NCBI GenBank assembly: GCA_020002185.1
Contig: CM034538.1
Location: forward strand, 1,778,270-1,842,269
Length of the DNA stretch: 64,000 bases
From: Paraescarpia echinospica
Lineage: Eukaryota; Annelida; Polychaeta; Sabellida; Siboglinidae
Reading direction: 5' to 3'
Both the position numbers and the translations under genes were made by a program. Positions within the stretch are counted from its first letter, which is position 1. The number at the start of each line of letters is the position of its first letter. Positions 36,831 through 46,226 of this stretch are shown piece after piece. The notes below the pieces were generated by a model. It made no database searches. It was not told where the DNA came from and worked only from the letters and a program-made list of their open reading frames with translations.

Positions 36831-37109
36831 CCCGGTGCAACGCGTCGACGCCGCCGCAGCTGCCAGCGTTTTTAGTAAGCGCGCTTCAGCCGGTCCCGTT
36901 GTTGTTGAGGGCGGCGGCGGCGCTTTCGTTGCGTACCACCACCACGAGTCTGCCGGGACACTATGGCGGCGGCCAGTCCGATCGATTTATAAAAAATAAT
37001 ACACAGATATATCAAGCGAAGACCGCTGCGACTACGGCGAGGCCGCCGACGACTATCGACCTTCGAGGGAACATACTAGCTTGTGAGCAGCTCGGGCGTT
37101 TCAACCTCT

Positions 37110-37493
37110 TTAATATTCCTCCCACTCGCGCTCTAGAGACTTAGCGCGAGGACGACGACGTTTACCCGACCATTTCATCGCCTGTTGCTGCTGCTGCTGC
37201 AGGTACGCTCGATGCCGGGGGTTACACACGAGCTCCGTAGGGACGTTCATACGCCTCATACGGTCCCCGAACGCTTCCCATCCAACCGGCGGTAGCGCCT
37301 TCTTCCTTTGTCGCATGAGGTCGTTCACGAGATCGACCATGTTACTTTCCGCGATAGGTTTACCGTCGTACACGAACTCGCCGCGGTCGTTTCATCGACA
37401 CAACGGGTCGGTTTTCATTTTATCGATCAGGAGATGGGCAACCGAGGGACTATCAACGCCTTCTTCTTCGCGTGTTGCAATACCCGATAACCT
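37110..37493 (-). pseudogene. PX-like Polinton protein, internally deleted
   Basis: The C-terminal part (37373-37110) reads NMVDLVNDLMRQRKK, PVGWEAFGDRM, NVPTELVCN, then a Q-rich and KRRRPR basic tail, matching the element B protein at 58093-58908. The N-terminal piece (around 37480) reads QHAKKKALIVPRL, matching HTKKMALVDPRIL there. The two pieces lie in different frames with about 250 nt missing and a stop between. The role is unknown; position and basic tail suggest a virion core or DNA-binding protein. Confidence 0.65.
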
Positions 37494-37824
37494 GTCTGAG
37501 CAGCGGGAGAAGGACGGTGCTCGATAACGGGGCTAGCAGCGCTGTTAGAAACCCGCCAGCATCCGTTTGCAAGACCGACCGCTTGTGTATGACGGAGATC
37601 TTTTTTGACGTGAAGTTTCGCAGATGTTTCTTGTATTTTGACAGTGCTTTATTCTTTTTCGCTGACAATTTCAAGTTCCCTTTCAATATGTTATACGCGC
37701 AATCGCACAGACTACAGATGAAGTCGGGATGTTCGTTGGCGATTGTAGCTTTTCTCAGATTTATATTCTTACAGCCATTCAGCATCTGCAGACCTAAGAT
37801 ATGCTTCTTCACGCGCCCTTTCAT
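37453..37824 (-). CDS. small basic Polinton protein with hydrophobic GGFLTALLAPL segment
   Basis: An ATG-started 123-residue frame. It has a Lys/Arg-rich N-terminal two thirds (KGRVKKHILGL, KLSAKKNKALSKYKKHLRNF) followed by DAGGFLTALLAPL and a second hydrophobic stretch, ending in a run of arginines. This gene type recurs beside the ATPase and PX genes in Polintons. The GGFLxALLxPL segment resembles membrane-active capsid peptides such as those of adenovirus VI/X, by inference only. The Arg-rich end overlaps the degraded PX start in another frame and may be a product of the neighbouring deletion. Confidence 0.6.
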   Translation of the reverse strand: MKGRVKKHILGLQMLNGCKNINLRKATIANEHPDFICSLCDCAYNILKGNLKLSAKKNKALSKYKKHLRNFTSKKISVIHKRSVLQTDAGGFLTALLAPLSSTVLLPLLRQVIGYCNTRRRRR

Positions 37825-37870
37825 ACTGACACCTCCCGACGAGTGACGTCCACGGTGACGTATCCTCTTT

Positions 37871-38178
37871 TTATACTCTCGGCACGTAGACGTACTGAAT
37901 GCGATCGTCGGAAAAAATGGCCGTACGCAAGCGCATATTTTACGCTGTTTCGTGTTTCAGATCCACCAGGAGATAACCGTAGGCTGGTGACGTGGCGTCT
38001 TTGAAGGCTTCCATCATGTATTTGATTCTACCCGGATACATATGTTTTGCCAATAGAACCTTGTATTACGCATTTAGGCTGATTGTGCGGTTATCTTTGC
38101 CTTTTGGAAAGAGATTCTGCCGAAGCTGTACGATGGACGTGTTGCAATGATGACTTTTTAGTGAACAACGTCGTGACC
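37871..38178 (-). pseudogene. ATP: Polinton packaging ATPase (A32/FtsK-HerA type), C-terminal remnant
   Basis: Segments recognisable on the minus strand are IVQLRQNLFPKGKDNRTISLN, MYPGRIKYMMEAFKDAT, PAYGYLLVDLK and a final QYVYVPRV. These are the conserved end of the Polinton ATPase, the motor that packages DNA into capsids. The Walker motifs are missing. The fragment has in-frame TAA codons at about 38066 and 37926 and a one-base shift in an A5 run near 38150. Its 5' side ends at about 38178, where LINE ORF1 sequence begins. Confidence 0.7.
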
Positions 38179-39800
38179 CAGCTTTCCACTAAGATGGAGA
38201 CGATCTCTCATGTACATATTTTCCCTCCCAACAAAGTATCCCCATAAATCTGTGAATCCAACCCCGTCTTCTTCACACATCTGCTTGACTAGTGCGTTGA
38301 TCGCCATCCTCTTGCAGTTTCTATATGTTGCTCCCCCTTCCTCCCATTACTGACACAATTCCTGAGAGAATAATTTGCTCAACTTTTGTCTTCTTTAGCT
38401 TCCTCACCAACTGTCTATACTTCTGTACTATCCCAGTTGTTCCCTTCCTGTCTGCATTATCTGTTCCTACATATACGAGTATAGACCCTCCCTTGCCATG
38501 CCCCAATACCTTCTCTACCCTTTCAGTCACATGTTCTATCCTAGCCCCCGGTAGACAAACAACGACGTCCTTCCCCTCGCTTAGTGTCTTATCCGTCTTT
38601 CTCATAATAGAGTCGCTCATAAACACCCTAACTTTCCTCATTGCCCCCTCAATCACTGCCTCAGAGTAGCTCCTTCTCTGGTTTCCATCTGTCTGGTTGT
38701 TGTCTTTCCCCCTTGTCGTCTTCTCTCCTGTCCCATTCTCTTCCGATCCATTCTTCCTGTCGCTTTTTCTCTTGTCACCTTTCCTCCTGTCATCGTCCGT
38801 TTTATCGACTTCTCTTCTATCATATTTGTTCTTATTTCCTTTCGTCCCTTCATCTTTCCTCCCATCTCATTTTCTTCTCTTCTCTCCCGTCCCATCTTCC
38901 CTCCCTCCTTCTCTACGGACACTTTCTCCCCTGTCACCTTCACGCTTGTCACGTTTTCTGTCGTCGATTTTCCAATTTAGTCCCCTCCAACCACCTTCCC
39001 TCCTCTCAATCTTCTTTCCTTACTCTTCTTGCAACTGCTATTCTCCTTCAGTCTTGCAGTATTCCCACCTCTCTCCCTGTCTTCTCTCTCCATCCCCCCT
39101 GTGTCCTTGCTAATTCTCATCTCCATCCCCTTCACAATATCTGTCAACCTCACTATCTCCTTCTGCAGACACTCCACCTTCCAAAACCCCATGCATTGAA
39201 ACGTGAATTCCTCCTCCTTTGTTTCTTCCCATGACTTCCCACAGCCGGACAATGCAAAATCCACCCAGCTGTGGCAGTGATCGCACATCAAGTGTTTCTT
39301 TGCCTTGACTTGCCGCTTGCAAGGCGCCATATCACTATCAGAATGTATTTAATAACGTAACTAACTTAGTCTGAATGCCTTAATGTTTCCTGTGTACTTC
39401 AGCACACTTTATGTAACAGATTTTAATTACACAGCTGGCTATCTATCCTATCACGAACACTAACATTACCTAGTGGTAGTGACCTAAATTAAATACAACC
39501 AATTACGTTACGTTAAGCTGCTTTATTTATTTAGGTTATGCCGCGCCCTAGCGAATACGTGGGACACTAGCTACATAAACAATCTGGAGTTCGCCCGACT
39601 ATCGCCCTTGCTTAATTTTGACAACAATTCTACCTAATAAAAATATCTAGCAAGTACTGGCTTAACCAGATATCATCTTATGTAAGTAGTTTTATGGTTG
39701 ATACTTTATCTCCTATATATTCTACCACATAAACAGGTTTGGTAAATCTTGTTTACAACTTATCGAAGGTTAAGTTACCATATTATCACTCACTAAACAA
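38178..39800 (-). mobile_element. CR1-like LINE: 5' UTR and ORF1 (PHD-like finger + GDSL/SGNH esterase), frameshifted
   Basis: ORF1 starts at 39330 (MAPCKRQVKAKK). A cysteine/histidine finger follows (CDHCHSWVDFALSGCGKSW), then a coiled-coil-like stretch, a Gly/Lys/Glu-rich linker in a second frame, and the esterase domain in a third frame (DSIMRKTDK...VVCLPGARIE...GIVQKYRQLV, with DxxHLSGK near the end). CR1-like LINEs carry such an ORF1, probably for nucleic acid and membrane or chaperone roles. Two frame changes break it. The 5' UTR runs to about 39797. The 3' edge at 38178 is an abrupt junction within the esterase domain, not a normal LINE 3' end. Confidence 0.85.
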
Positions 39801-40226
39801 AAGTGTTCTAAAATACTTTAACTAACTAACTTAAAGCACAACTGTTACTCAAAATATGTCTAGTGTTACTTTACGTTTATGAATAATAGTTAGGTAAGAA
39901 TAACACTTATTGATCAATATTTCAACTTGTTATTTCGCTTTTTCTACACCAACAATTCAAACGTGATCTACCCGGTACTTCCGCCTATGAATGAATGAAT
40001 GGGAAGCCAGGCTGACGGGTCTGTCCCCATGTCTTAAAAGGGCAGTCAATAGAGGAATATGAGTCAAAGGACCATTGCATCCATTTACCCATGCAGCAGG
40101 ACTTCACACTATCCCATGGTCTCCTGCTGTGTAACAAATACACAAGAAGCCAATTTTACACCAAAGGTAAATTAATCCTAATTGTAGTCATACAGACGTG
40201 ACTGACGCAGACAAAATACTAGTGAA
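39801..40226. other. no gene seen
   Basis: Unremarkable sequence between the LINE 5' end and the assembly gap. Confidence 0.3.
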
Positions 40227-41226
40227 NNNNNNNNNNNNNNNNNNNNNNNNNNNNNNNNNNNNNNNNNNNNNNNNNNNNNNNNNNNNNNNNNNNNNNNNNN
40301 NNNNNNNNNNNNNNNNNNNNNNNNNNNNNNNNNNNNNNNNNNNNNNNNNNNNNNNNNNNNNNNNNNNNNNNNNNNNNNNNNNNNNNNNNNNNNNNNNNNN
40401 NNNNNNNNNNNNNNNNNNNNNNNNNNNNNNNNNNNNNNNNNNNNNNNNNNNNNNNNNNNNNNNNNNNNNNNNNNNNNNNNNNNNNNNNNNNNNNNNNNNN
40501 NNNNNNNNNNNNNNNNNNNNNNNNNNNNNNNNNNNNNNNNNNNNNNNNNNNNNNNNNNNNNNNNNNNNNNNNNNNNNNNNNNNNNNNNNNNNNNNNNNNN
40601 NNNNNNNNNNNNNNNNNNNNNNNNNNNNNNNNNNNNNNNNNNNNNNNNNNNNNNNNNNNNNNNNNNNNNNNNNNNNNNNNNNNNNNNNNNNNNNNNNNNN
40701 NNNNNNNNNNNNNNNNNNNNNNNNNNNNNNNNNNNNNNNNNNNNNNNNNNNNNNNNNNNNNNNNNNNNNNNNNNNNNNNNNNNNNNNNNNNNNNNNNNNN
40801 NNNNNNNNNNNNNNNNNNNNNNNNNNNNNNNNNNNNNNNNNNNNNNNNNNNNNNNNNNNNNNNNNNNNNNNNNNNNNNNNNNNNNNNNNNNNNNNNNNNN
40901 NNNNNNNNNNNNNNNNNNNNNNNNNNNNNNNNNNNNNNNNNNNNNNNNNNNNNNNNNNNNNNNNNNNNNNNNNNNNNNNNNNNNNNNNNNNNNNNNNNNN
41001 NNNNNNNNNNNNNNNNNNNNNNNNNNNNNNNNNNNNNNNNNNNNNNNNNNNNNNNNNNNNNNNNNNNNNNNNNNNNNNNNNNNNNNNNNNNNNNNNNNNN
41101 NNNNNNNNNNNNNNNNNNNNNNNNNNNNNNNNNNNNNNNNNNNNNNNNNNNNNNNNNNNNNNNNNNNNNNNNNNNNNNNNNNNNNNNNNNNNNNNNNNNN
41201 NNNNNNNNNNNNNNNNNNNNNNNNNN
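40227..41226. other. assembly gap (1,000 N)
   Basis: A second exact 1,000-N placeholder, with tandem repeats starting directly at its right edge. Confidence 0.99.
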
Positions 41227-43150
41227 CCGTAATCTCGTGACATATCTCGGCCATAGTTTCGTCTCTTGTCTCGTGTGACGTGTCATCCGAAGTCTCGTGC
41301 CATATCTCGGTCATATTCTCGTGTGATGTGTCTAGTTGAGCTAAGTTCAATTCGTTTGACACGTGTTAGTCAAAGTGTAGTGTTTCGTTTGCGTGACTAG
41401 TTGATCTGAGTTCAATTTGTGTCACGTGTTGGTCAAAGTGTAGTGTTTCGTTTGTACAACTCGTGTCTATAGACCGTACTCTCGTGTGATGTGTCATCCA
41501 TAGTCTCGTGACATATCTCGGTCATAGTCTCTATTTGCTTTGCTTTGCTTTGATAACCCGTCTATTTGCTTTGCTTTGCTTTGATAACCCGTCTATTTGC
41601 TTTGCTTTGCTTTGATAACCCGTCTATTTGCTTTGCTTTGCTTTGATAACCCGTCTATTTGCTTTGCTTTGCTTTGATAACCCATCTATTTGCTTTGCTT
41701 TGCTTTGCTTCAGAAGCAAATCTCACGCGATAACCCGTCTATTTGCTTTGCTTTGCTTTGCTTCTGAAGCAAATCTCACGCGATAACCCGTCTATTTGCT
41801 TTGCTTTGCTTTTCTTCTGAAGCAAATCTCACGCGATAACCTGTCTATTTGCTTTGCTTTGCTTTGCTTCTGAAGCAAATCTCACGCGATAACCCGTCTA
41901 TTGTGGTGTATCTCGTCCATAGTCTCGTCTCTTGTCTCGTCGGTACTCTCGTGTGACGTGTCATCCGAAGTCTCGTGTGGTGTGTCATCCGTAGTCTAGT
42001 GACATATCTCGGTCATAGTCTCGTCTCTTGTCTCGTCGGTACTCTCGTGTGACGTATCATCCGAAGTCTCTTGCCATATCTCGGTCATAATCTCGTGTGA
42101 TGTGTCTAGTTGATCTAAGTTCAATTCGTGACACGTGTTGGTCAAAGCATAGTGTTTCGTTTTCGTGACACGTGTTGGTCAAAGCTTAGTGTTTCGTTTT
42201 CGTGACACGTGTTGGTCAAAGCTTAGTGTTTCGTTTGTCCAACTAGTCTCGTCGGTACTCTCATGTGATGTGTCATCCGTAGTCTCGTGCCATATCTCGG
42301 TCATAGTCTCGTCTCTTTTCTCGTCGGTACTCTTGTGTGACGTGTCATCCGTAGTCTCGTGCCGTATCTCGGTCATAGTCTCGTCTCTTGTCTCGTCGGT
42401 ACTCTCGTGTGACGTGTCATACGAAGTCTCGTGTGATGTGGCATCCGTAGTCTCGTGACATATCTCGGTCATAGTCTCGTCTCTTGTCTCGTCGGTACTC
42501 TCGTGTGACGTGTCATCCGTAGTCTCGTGTGATGTGTCATCCGTAGTCTCGTGTGATGTGTCATCCGTAGTCTCGTGCCATATCTCGGTCATAGTCTCGT
42601 CTCTTGTCTCGGCGGTACTCTCGTGTGATGTGTCATCCGTAGTCTCGTGTGATGTGTCATCCGTAGTCTCGTGCCATATCTCGAAGGAATTGATGCAATA
42701 ACACGTCTATTTTCCTGCAAAAGGAAGGAATTGATGCAATAACACGTCTATTTTCCTGAAAAAGGAAGGAATTGATGCAATAACACGTCTATTTTCCTGA
42801 AAAAGGAAGGAATTGATGCAATAACACGTCTATTTTCCTGAAAAAGGAAGGAATTGACGCGATAACACGTCTATTTTCCTGAAAAAAGAAGGATTTGACG
42901 CGATAACACGTTAAGATTAGTGTTTCGTTTGTACAAATAGTTGATCTAAGTCCAATTCGTGACACGTGTTGGTCAAAGCATAGTGTGTCGTTTGCACAAC
43001 TAGTTGGTCTGAGTTCAATGTTCGATTCGTTCAGCGTGTTGGTCAAAGCATAGTGTTTTGTTTTCGTGACACGTGTTGGTCAAAGCTTAGTGTTTCGTTT
43101 GTCCAACTAGTTGGTCTAAGTCCAATTCGTGACACGTGTTGGTCAAAGCT
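41227..43150. repeat. cluster of four different minisatellites
   Basis: In order: units of GTCTCGTGTGATGTGTCATC type with CATATCTCGGTCATAGTCTC (41227-41510, 41900-42090, 42240-42690); five 31-bp units TCTATTTGCTTTGCTTTGCT... and then longer units with the palindromic TTTGCTTCTGAAGCAAA (41526-41900); 38-bp units with GTGACACGTGTTGGTCAAAG (42100-42240 and 42930-43150); and about five 42-bp units AAGGAATTGATGCAATAACA (42690-42910). In element B the matching place holds a TCAC array instead. Confidence 0.9.
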
Positions 43151-43390
43151 GAGTGAGTGAGTGAGTGAGTGAGTGAGTGAGTGATTTGAGTGATTTGTTA
43201 ATCGGGACTTAGACGAGTACCTTTACTTGTGAAGTGTAAGACACGAAAAAAGACACAAGATAGGGTTTGCACATTTTATTACAACACAAACGTATTTACA
43301 TGTCACACTCCATAACTACAAGAACCAGAGATTAGACATTGATACCGAGTCTTGCAAAGTTTAATCGTGTACAAGCCAAAAGAAAGTTAT

Positions 43391-44788
43391 TTACAGGTCA
43401 CCCTCCATTACTGCCAGAACCATATGTTTCATAGTGTTTCGCCACTGTTTCGAAACAGATTCTTGCAACCATGTATTGATATTACACAACTGTTCGACTG
43501 TCACATCGGATAGCTTCACACCCGCGTCTAACAAAACACTCAAACAGTCTTTCACCACTGCGGTTGAATTAATGGTCTCCACAGCCTCGTCAAAGTGCAT
43601 GCAAATTTGAATGTCATCAGATAACATACAATCGTGATGACATTGACTAGGATGGTCTATCTTGCAACCACGACATTGTCGTCTTGAGAGTTCAAAGATG
43701 TTACATGCTATGTGTCGTGCCAGCGTCTTCTTCATTTCGATTACAGGGTAATCAATGGTAAAGTTCGGACCAGTAAAGTCAGGAGCAGAAGTTGTGACGT
43801 TGGCAGGCTGGGTAGAAGTTGTAATATTGACAGCATGGGTAGTTGTGACGTCGTCAGGAACGGAAGTTGGTATCGATGATGTCCCGTTGTCGTTAATCGT
43901 CTCTGTCGACACAGAGACCATTCGTTGACGCTTTGGTGGTAACGGGCCATCAATGTAGTTCTGCAAGAATATTTCAATAATATTTAAACAATATTAAAGA
44001 ATGAATGGAAATAGTACACCGTTGCTAGAGTATGGTGATACAAGGATAGGTAGGAAACAATGATAAGAAGTGACGTGATAGGAAGTAAGGTAACACGTTG
44101 TATGATCATAAAGTATAAAACGGGGCGAAGTTTTAGCGGAAGTAAAGACACAGTGGACGCCATTTTGACGGAAGTAAACATATAAAGGGACGTCATTTTA
44201 GGGAAAGTATAGACACGGGGGACGAGTTTTTAGGTGAAAGTACATAGTAAAACAATACAAAGTATGACTCACCACTGACGTATACAACTTGGCTTCATCG
44301 GCCATCCTCTTCTTCACACGAGGACAACATCCGCTGACAATGTGCCTTTTCCAGCTATCTTTCCGTGTGAAATAGGTCTTACAGTCCAGACAGTGAAAAC
44401 CTGCCCGGAGGGAAGGTGCTGATCTTGCTGGTGGTAGGGTCTTCTCGTGGACAGCATCCGTTCGAACCTTGACATACATGTCAGTGGCCACATAACCGTG
44501 TCGTTCGCATTGCAAATGCCCCCTATCGTCGACTATCATACGCTTCTTGCAGTATCTGCACCCGATGTAGAAGGGAGTGTGCTGGCGTGCTTTGTCCATA
44601 AGGAAACCTCTGACCTTGATAACAGGGTCGGCGCTTACCGTTGATTCTACAGTTGACACGTTCACGACTTCTGGTCCCGTCGGAACGGAAGGACGGTTGG
44701 TCACCGGCATGGTGGGTTGGATCGTTGGCTCGTCCTCATCGCTCGAGTCTGCCGCATCGGAAGGTTGGTAATAGGGTATGTTCAACAT
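43391..44788 (-). CDS. two-exon Polinton A zinc-ribbon/C2HC-finger protein
   Basis: Exon 1 is 44788-44273 (ATG at 44786-44788; donor GTG|GTGAGT). Exon 2 is 43960-43391 (acceptor TTCTTGCAG). The 312-bp intron is phase 0, giving about 361 residues. The order is an acidic patch (DAADSSDEDEP), then a zinc ribbon CRYCKKRM...LQCERHG similar to the C-terminal ribbon of replication protein A, then a C2HC finger FHCLDCKTYFTRKDSWKRHI...C, a Thr/Ser-rich linker, CRGCKIDHPSQCHHDCM, and a C-terminal helical domain (VEQLCNINTWLQES...MKHMVLAVMEGDL). The last two modules recur in Polinton-linked proteins of invertebrates as I recall. It may bind DNA; the role is unknown. The frame is intact and there is an AATAAA at 43275-43280. 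The element B version is broken. Confidence 0.7.
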
Positions 44789-44852
44789 GATGATGCTGTT
44801 AGCAGTGCTGTCGTCGTGATACGAATGACGGTCCGATTGGCAAAACACTGCG

Positions 44853-44862
44853 CTTATATAGT
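44853..44862 (-). promoter_or_regulatory. TATA box of the zinc-ribbon gene
   Basis: TATATAAGCG on the minus strand, about 70 bp upstream of the ATG at 44788. Confidence 0.6.
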
Positions 44863-44958
44863 TAGAGAATGTGCCGAAATGAGAATAGCTAATACTCTTT
44901 TGTGAGAATGTGGTTGGCTCTGAAAAGAACCGTTTCTTGGAATTTCATCGAATTTTTC

Positions 44959-45309
44959 TTATGATGCTAATGATGGTGATGATGATGAACACACGAGTTC
45001 CTGTTGTTCTTGTTCACGCTTTATCCTGGACAGTGTGTTCTTGATGAGCATGGAGCATCGGAGGTAAGACTCTGGTTTGTGGGTCTTGCGTGTCTTGCGC
45101 ATCTCGCGAAGTTTCTCGACGGACAACCTCAAGAGGGGTCGTATCTCCTTGCAGTGGTTGGATGTAGTCACTGACGGAGACATTCGCTTAGCAGATTGAC
45201 AGTCACACGGGTCGGTCGCCGGGTGTCGTCGCTTGTTGCTACCCGCAACATCTCGGTCATTGTCGGTAGCAATATCTCGGACGTTGTCAGTTGCTGAATT
45301 CACACCCAT
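44959..45309 (-). CDS. SERTA-domain-like small protein in Polinton A
   Basis: ATG at 45309 (MGVNSATDN...), 116 residues, ending in a Ser-rich tail. The middle is basic (NKRRHPATDP). The C-terminal half reads LLRLSVEKLREMRK, a short gap, then PESYLRCSMLIKNTLSRIKR. The spacing and residues LSxxKL...PxxxLRxSxLIxNTLxxI match the SERTA motif of the TRIP-Br/SERTAD/CDCA4 family. Those proteins bind cyclin D-CDK4, E2F/DP and PP2A subunits and regulate the G1/S step. This would be a captured host gene in a virus-like transposon. It is the first gene from the element end and has its own TATA box. The identity rests on about 40 residues; a chance helical resemblance is possible. Confidence 0.5.
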   Translation of the reverse strand: MGVNSATDNVRDIATDNDRDVAGSNKRRHPATDPCDCQSAKRMSPSVTTSNHCKEIRPLLRLSVEKLREMRKTRKTHKPESYLRCSMLIKNTLSRIKREQEQQELVCSSSSPSLAS

Positions 45310-45344
45310 TTTCAAGATGTAATATATAATGACTACAAAAGCAG

Positions 45345-45358
45345 ACGCAGGCCTTTTA
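45345..45358 (-). promoter_or_regulatory. TATA box of the SERTA-like gene, conserved in element B
   Basis: The minus strand reads CTGTTTATAAAAGGCCTGCG, about 40 bp upstream of the ATG. Element B has CTGTTATAAAAGGCCTGCGT at 56548-56567 before its first gene, so the promoter is conserved between copies. Confidence 0.7.
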
Positions 45359-45579
45359 TAAACAGTCCACAGACCATAAAGATCACGTGGGCGTGCCGAA
45401 AGATTATGGATTGTAGGCTAGTACATTAAGGTCACGTGGGTGTGCCGAAAGATCACCGACTGCAGAATAGAAAATTCAAAAGCACGGACTACTGAGTAGA
45501 ATGTACACAAGCGCGGACTGCTGAGTAGTTACTTAGTTCACCACTTATCTAACAGGGGTGCTTTCAGTTGATGATTATA

Positions 45580-46041
45580 TATCCACCAGGTTTTTATGGA
45601 CGAAAAAAACCAAGAGACACGAATATTTGCAGTACTCATATGTGGTTCGCTCACTTGTCCACTAGGGATGATGTTTGTAGTTCGTGATGTACCCGTCAGG
45701 GGGCTCTATTGCACGCAAGCGTGCAAGAGACACGAATATTTGCAGTACTAGAACATTTAGTTTACAACTTGTCCACAAGATGACACCACTTGTATAATTA
45801 GTACCGAAAAATTCCGATAGGGGTCGCTGTTTTAATTAACCAACTATCCGCCAGGGGGAGCTGTTTTGGTTTTGGCGGGGAATATTTAGTTCACCAACTA
45901 TCCGCTAGGGGGGGCGCTATTTTGGTTTTGGCGGGAAATAGTGAGTTCACCAACGATCAGCTAGGGGCGCTATTTTAGTTCCAAAAAAATCCGCTAGGTG
46001 GCGTGCTATTCTAGTTCCGAAAAATTTCGGTAGGGGGCGCC
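45580..46041 (+). promoter_or_regulatory. array of CTCF-like 15-mers in the terminus of Polinton A
   Basis: At roughly 50-60 bp spacing the plus strand carries variants of CCGCTAGGTGGCGTG: 45991-46005 (this exact form), 46027-46041 (TCGGTAGGGGGCGCC), 45902-45917 (CCGCTAGGGGGGCGCT), 45848-45862 (CCGCCAGGGGGAGCT), and weaker ones at about 45691 (CCGTCAGGGGGCTC), 45660, 45820, 45958 and 45590. All fit the core CCRSYAGRKGGCRSY to varying degrees. The intervening sequence is AT-rich and less conserved. They point in the forward direction on the plus strand. Confidence 0.5.
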
Positions 46042-46160
46042 ACGTGACCTTGACCTACATCCGGGTGCTTGACCTTGAGCTACATCCGGGTCACGTGACC
46101 TTGACCTACATCCTGGTATTTGATCTTGACCTTTGACCTTGACCTACATCCGGGTACTTT
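46030..46160 (-). promoter_or_regulatory. stacked AGGTCA / CACGTG / CCGGATGT motifs at the Polinton A end
   Basis: The minus strand has five or more AAGGTCA half-sites, including AAGGTCAAAGGTCAAG (a DR1-type direct repeat) and TCAAGGTCA. CACGTG E-boxes at about 46041 and 46094 abut half-sites (GGTCACGTG), and ACCCGGATGTAG (ETS-like) occurs three times. Element B has the same set at 55815-55880. Confidence 0.45.
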
Positions 46161-46226
46161 TGCACTTGCACTTGCACTGCGGCGCGACACCATCCCCGGT
46201 AAGGGACCTCCTTTACTACTATTGTA

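Larger units (their letters stand above)
32539..38178. mobile_element. Polinton (Maverick) element C, decayed and partly deleted
   Basis: A compact block of Polinton hallmark genes: RPA-like protein and POLB on plus; PRO, a probable capsid-protein tail, INT, a PX-like gene, a small basic protein and ATPase on minus. The block is clearly GC-richer than its surroundings. POLB and PRO converge at 35045/35323. Every large gene is broken by stops, frame shifts or deletions, and the ATPase is cut by a LINE junction at about 38178. Neither terminal inverted repeat is identified, so the borders given are those of recognised coding sequence. Confidence 0.85.
43151..46220 (-). mobile_element. Polinton element A, outer part (terminus at 46220)
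   Basis: Read on the minus strand from 46220 it begins AGTAGTAAAGGAGG, like element B (AGTAGTAATG at 55761). It then has the same CGCGCCGCAG phrase, the same AGGTCA/CCGGATGT array, the same CTCF-like array, a conserved promoter, a zinc-finger gene and a conserved 3' region (AATAAA and a GAGT array). The terminus interrupts LINE ORF2 at 46221. With ATTGTA next to it as a candidate 6-bp target duplication, the other end would have to be found in or left of the satellites and gap. Polintons begin AG, end CT and make 6-bp duplications. Confidence 0.8.

Noticed and set aside
40178..41362. Frames of about 350-390 residues across the second gap
   Set aside because: Translation of N bases.
31000..46220. 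Elements C and A as one 15-kb Polinton split by a LINE
   Set aside because: Gene order and strand would allow it, but A is similar at nucleotide level to B, whose polymerase is of a different, AT-rich lineage from C. No shared target duplication was found, so I list them separately. Filling the gap at 40227 could reverse this.
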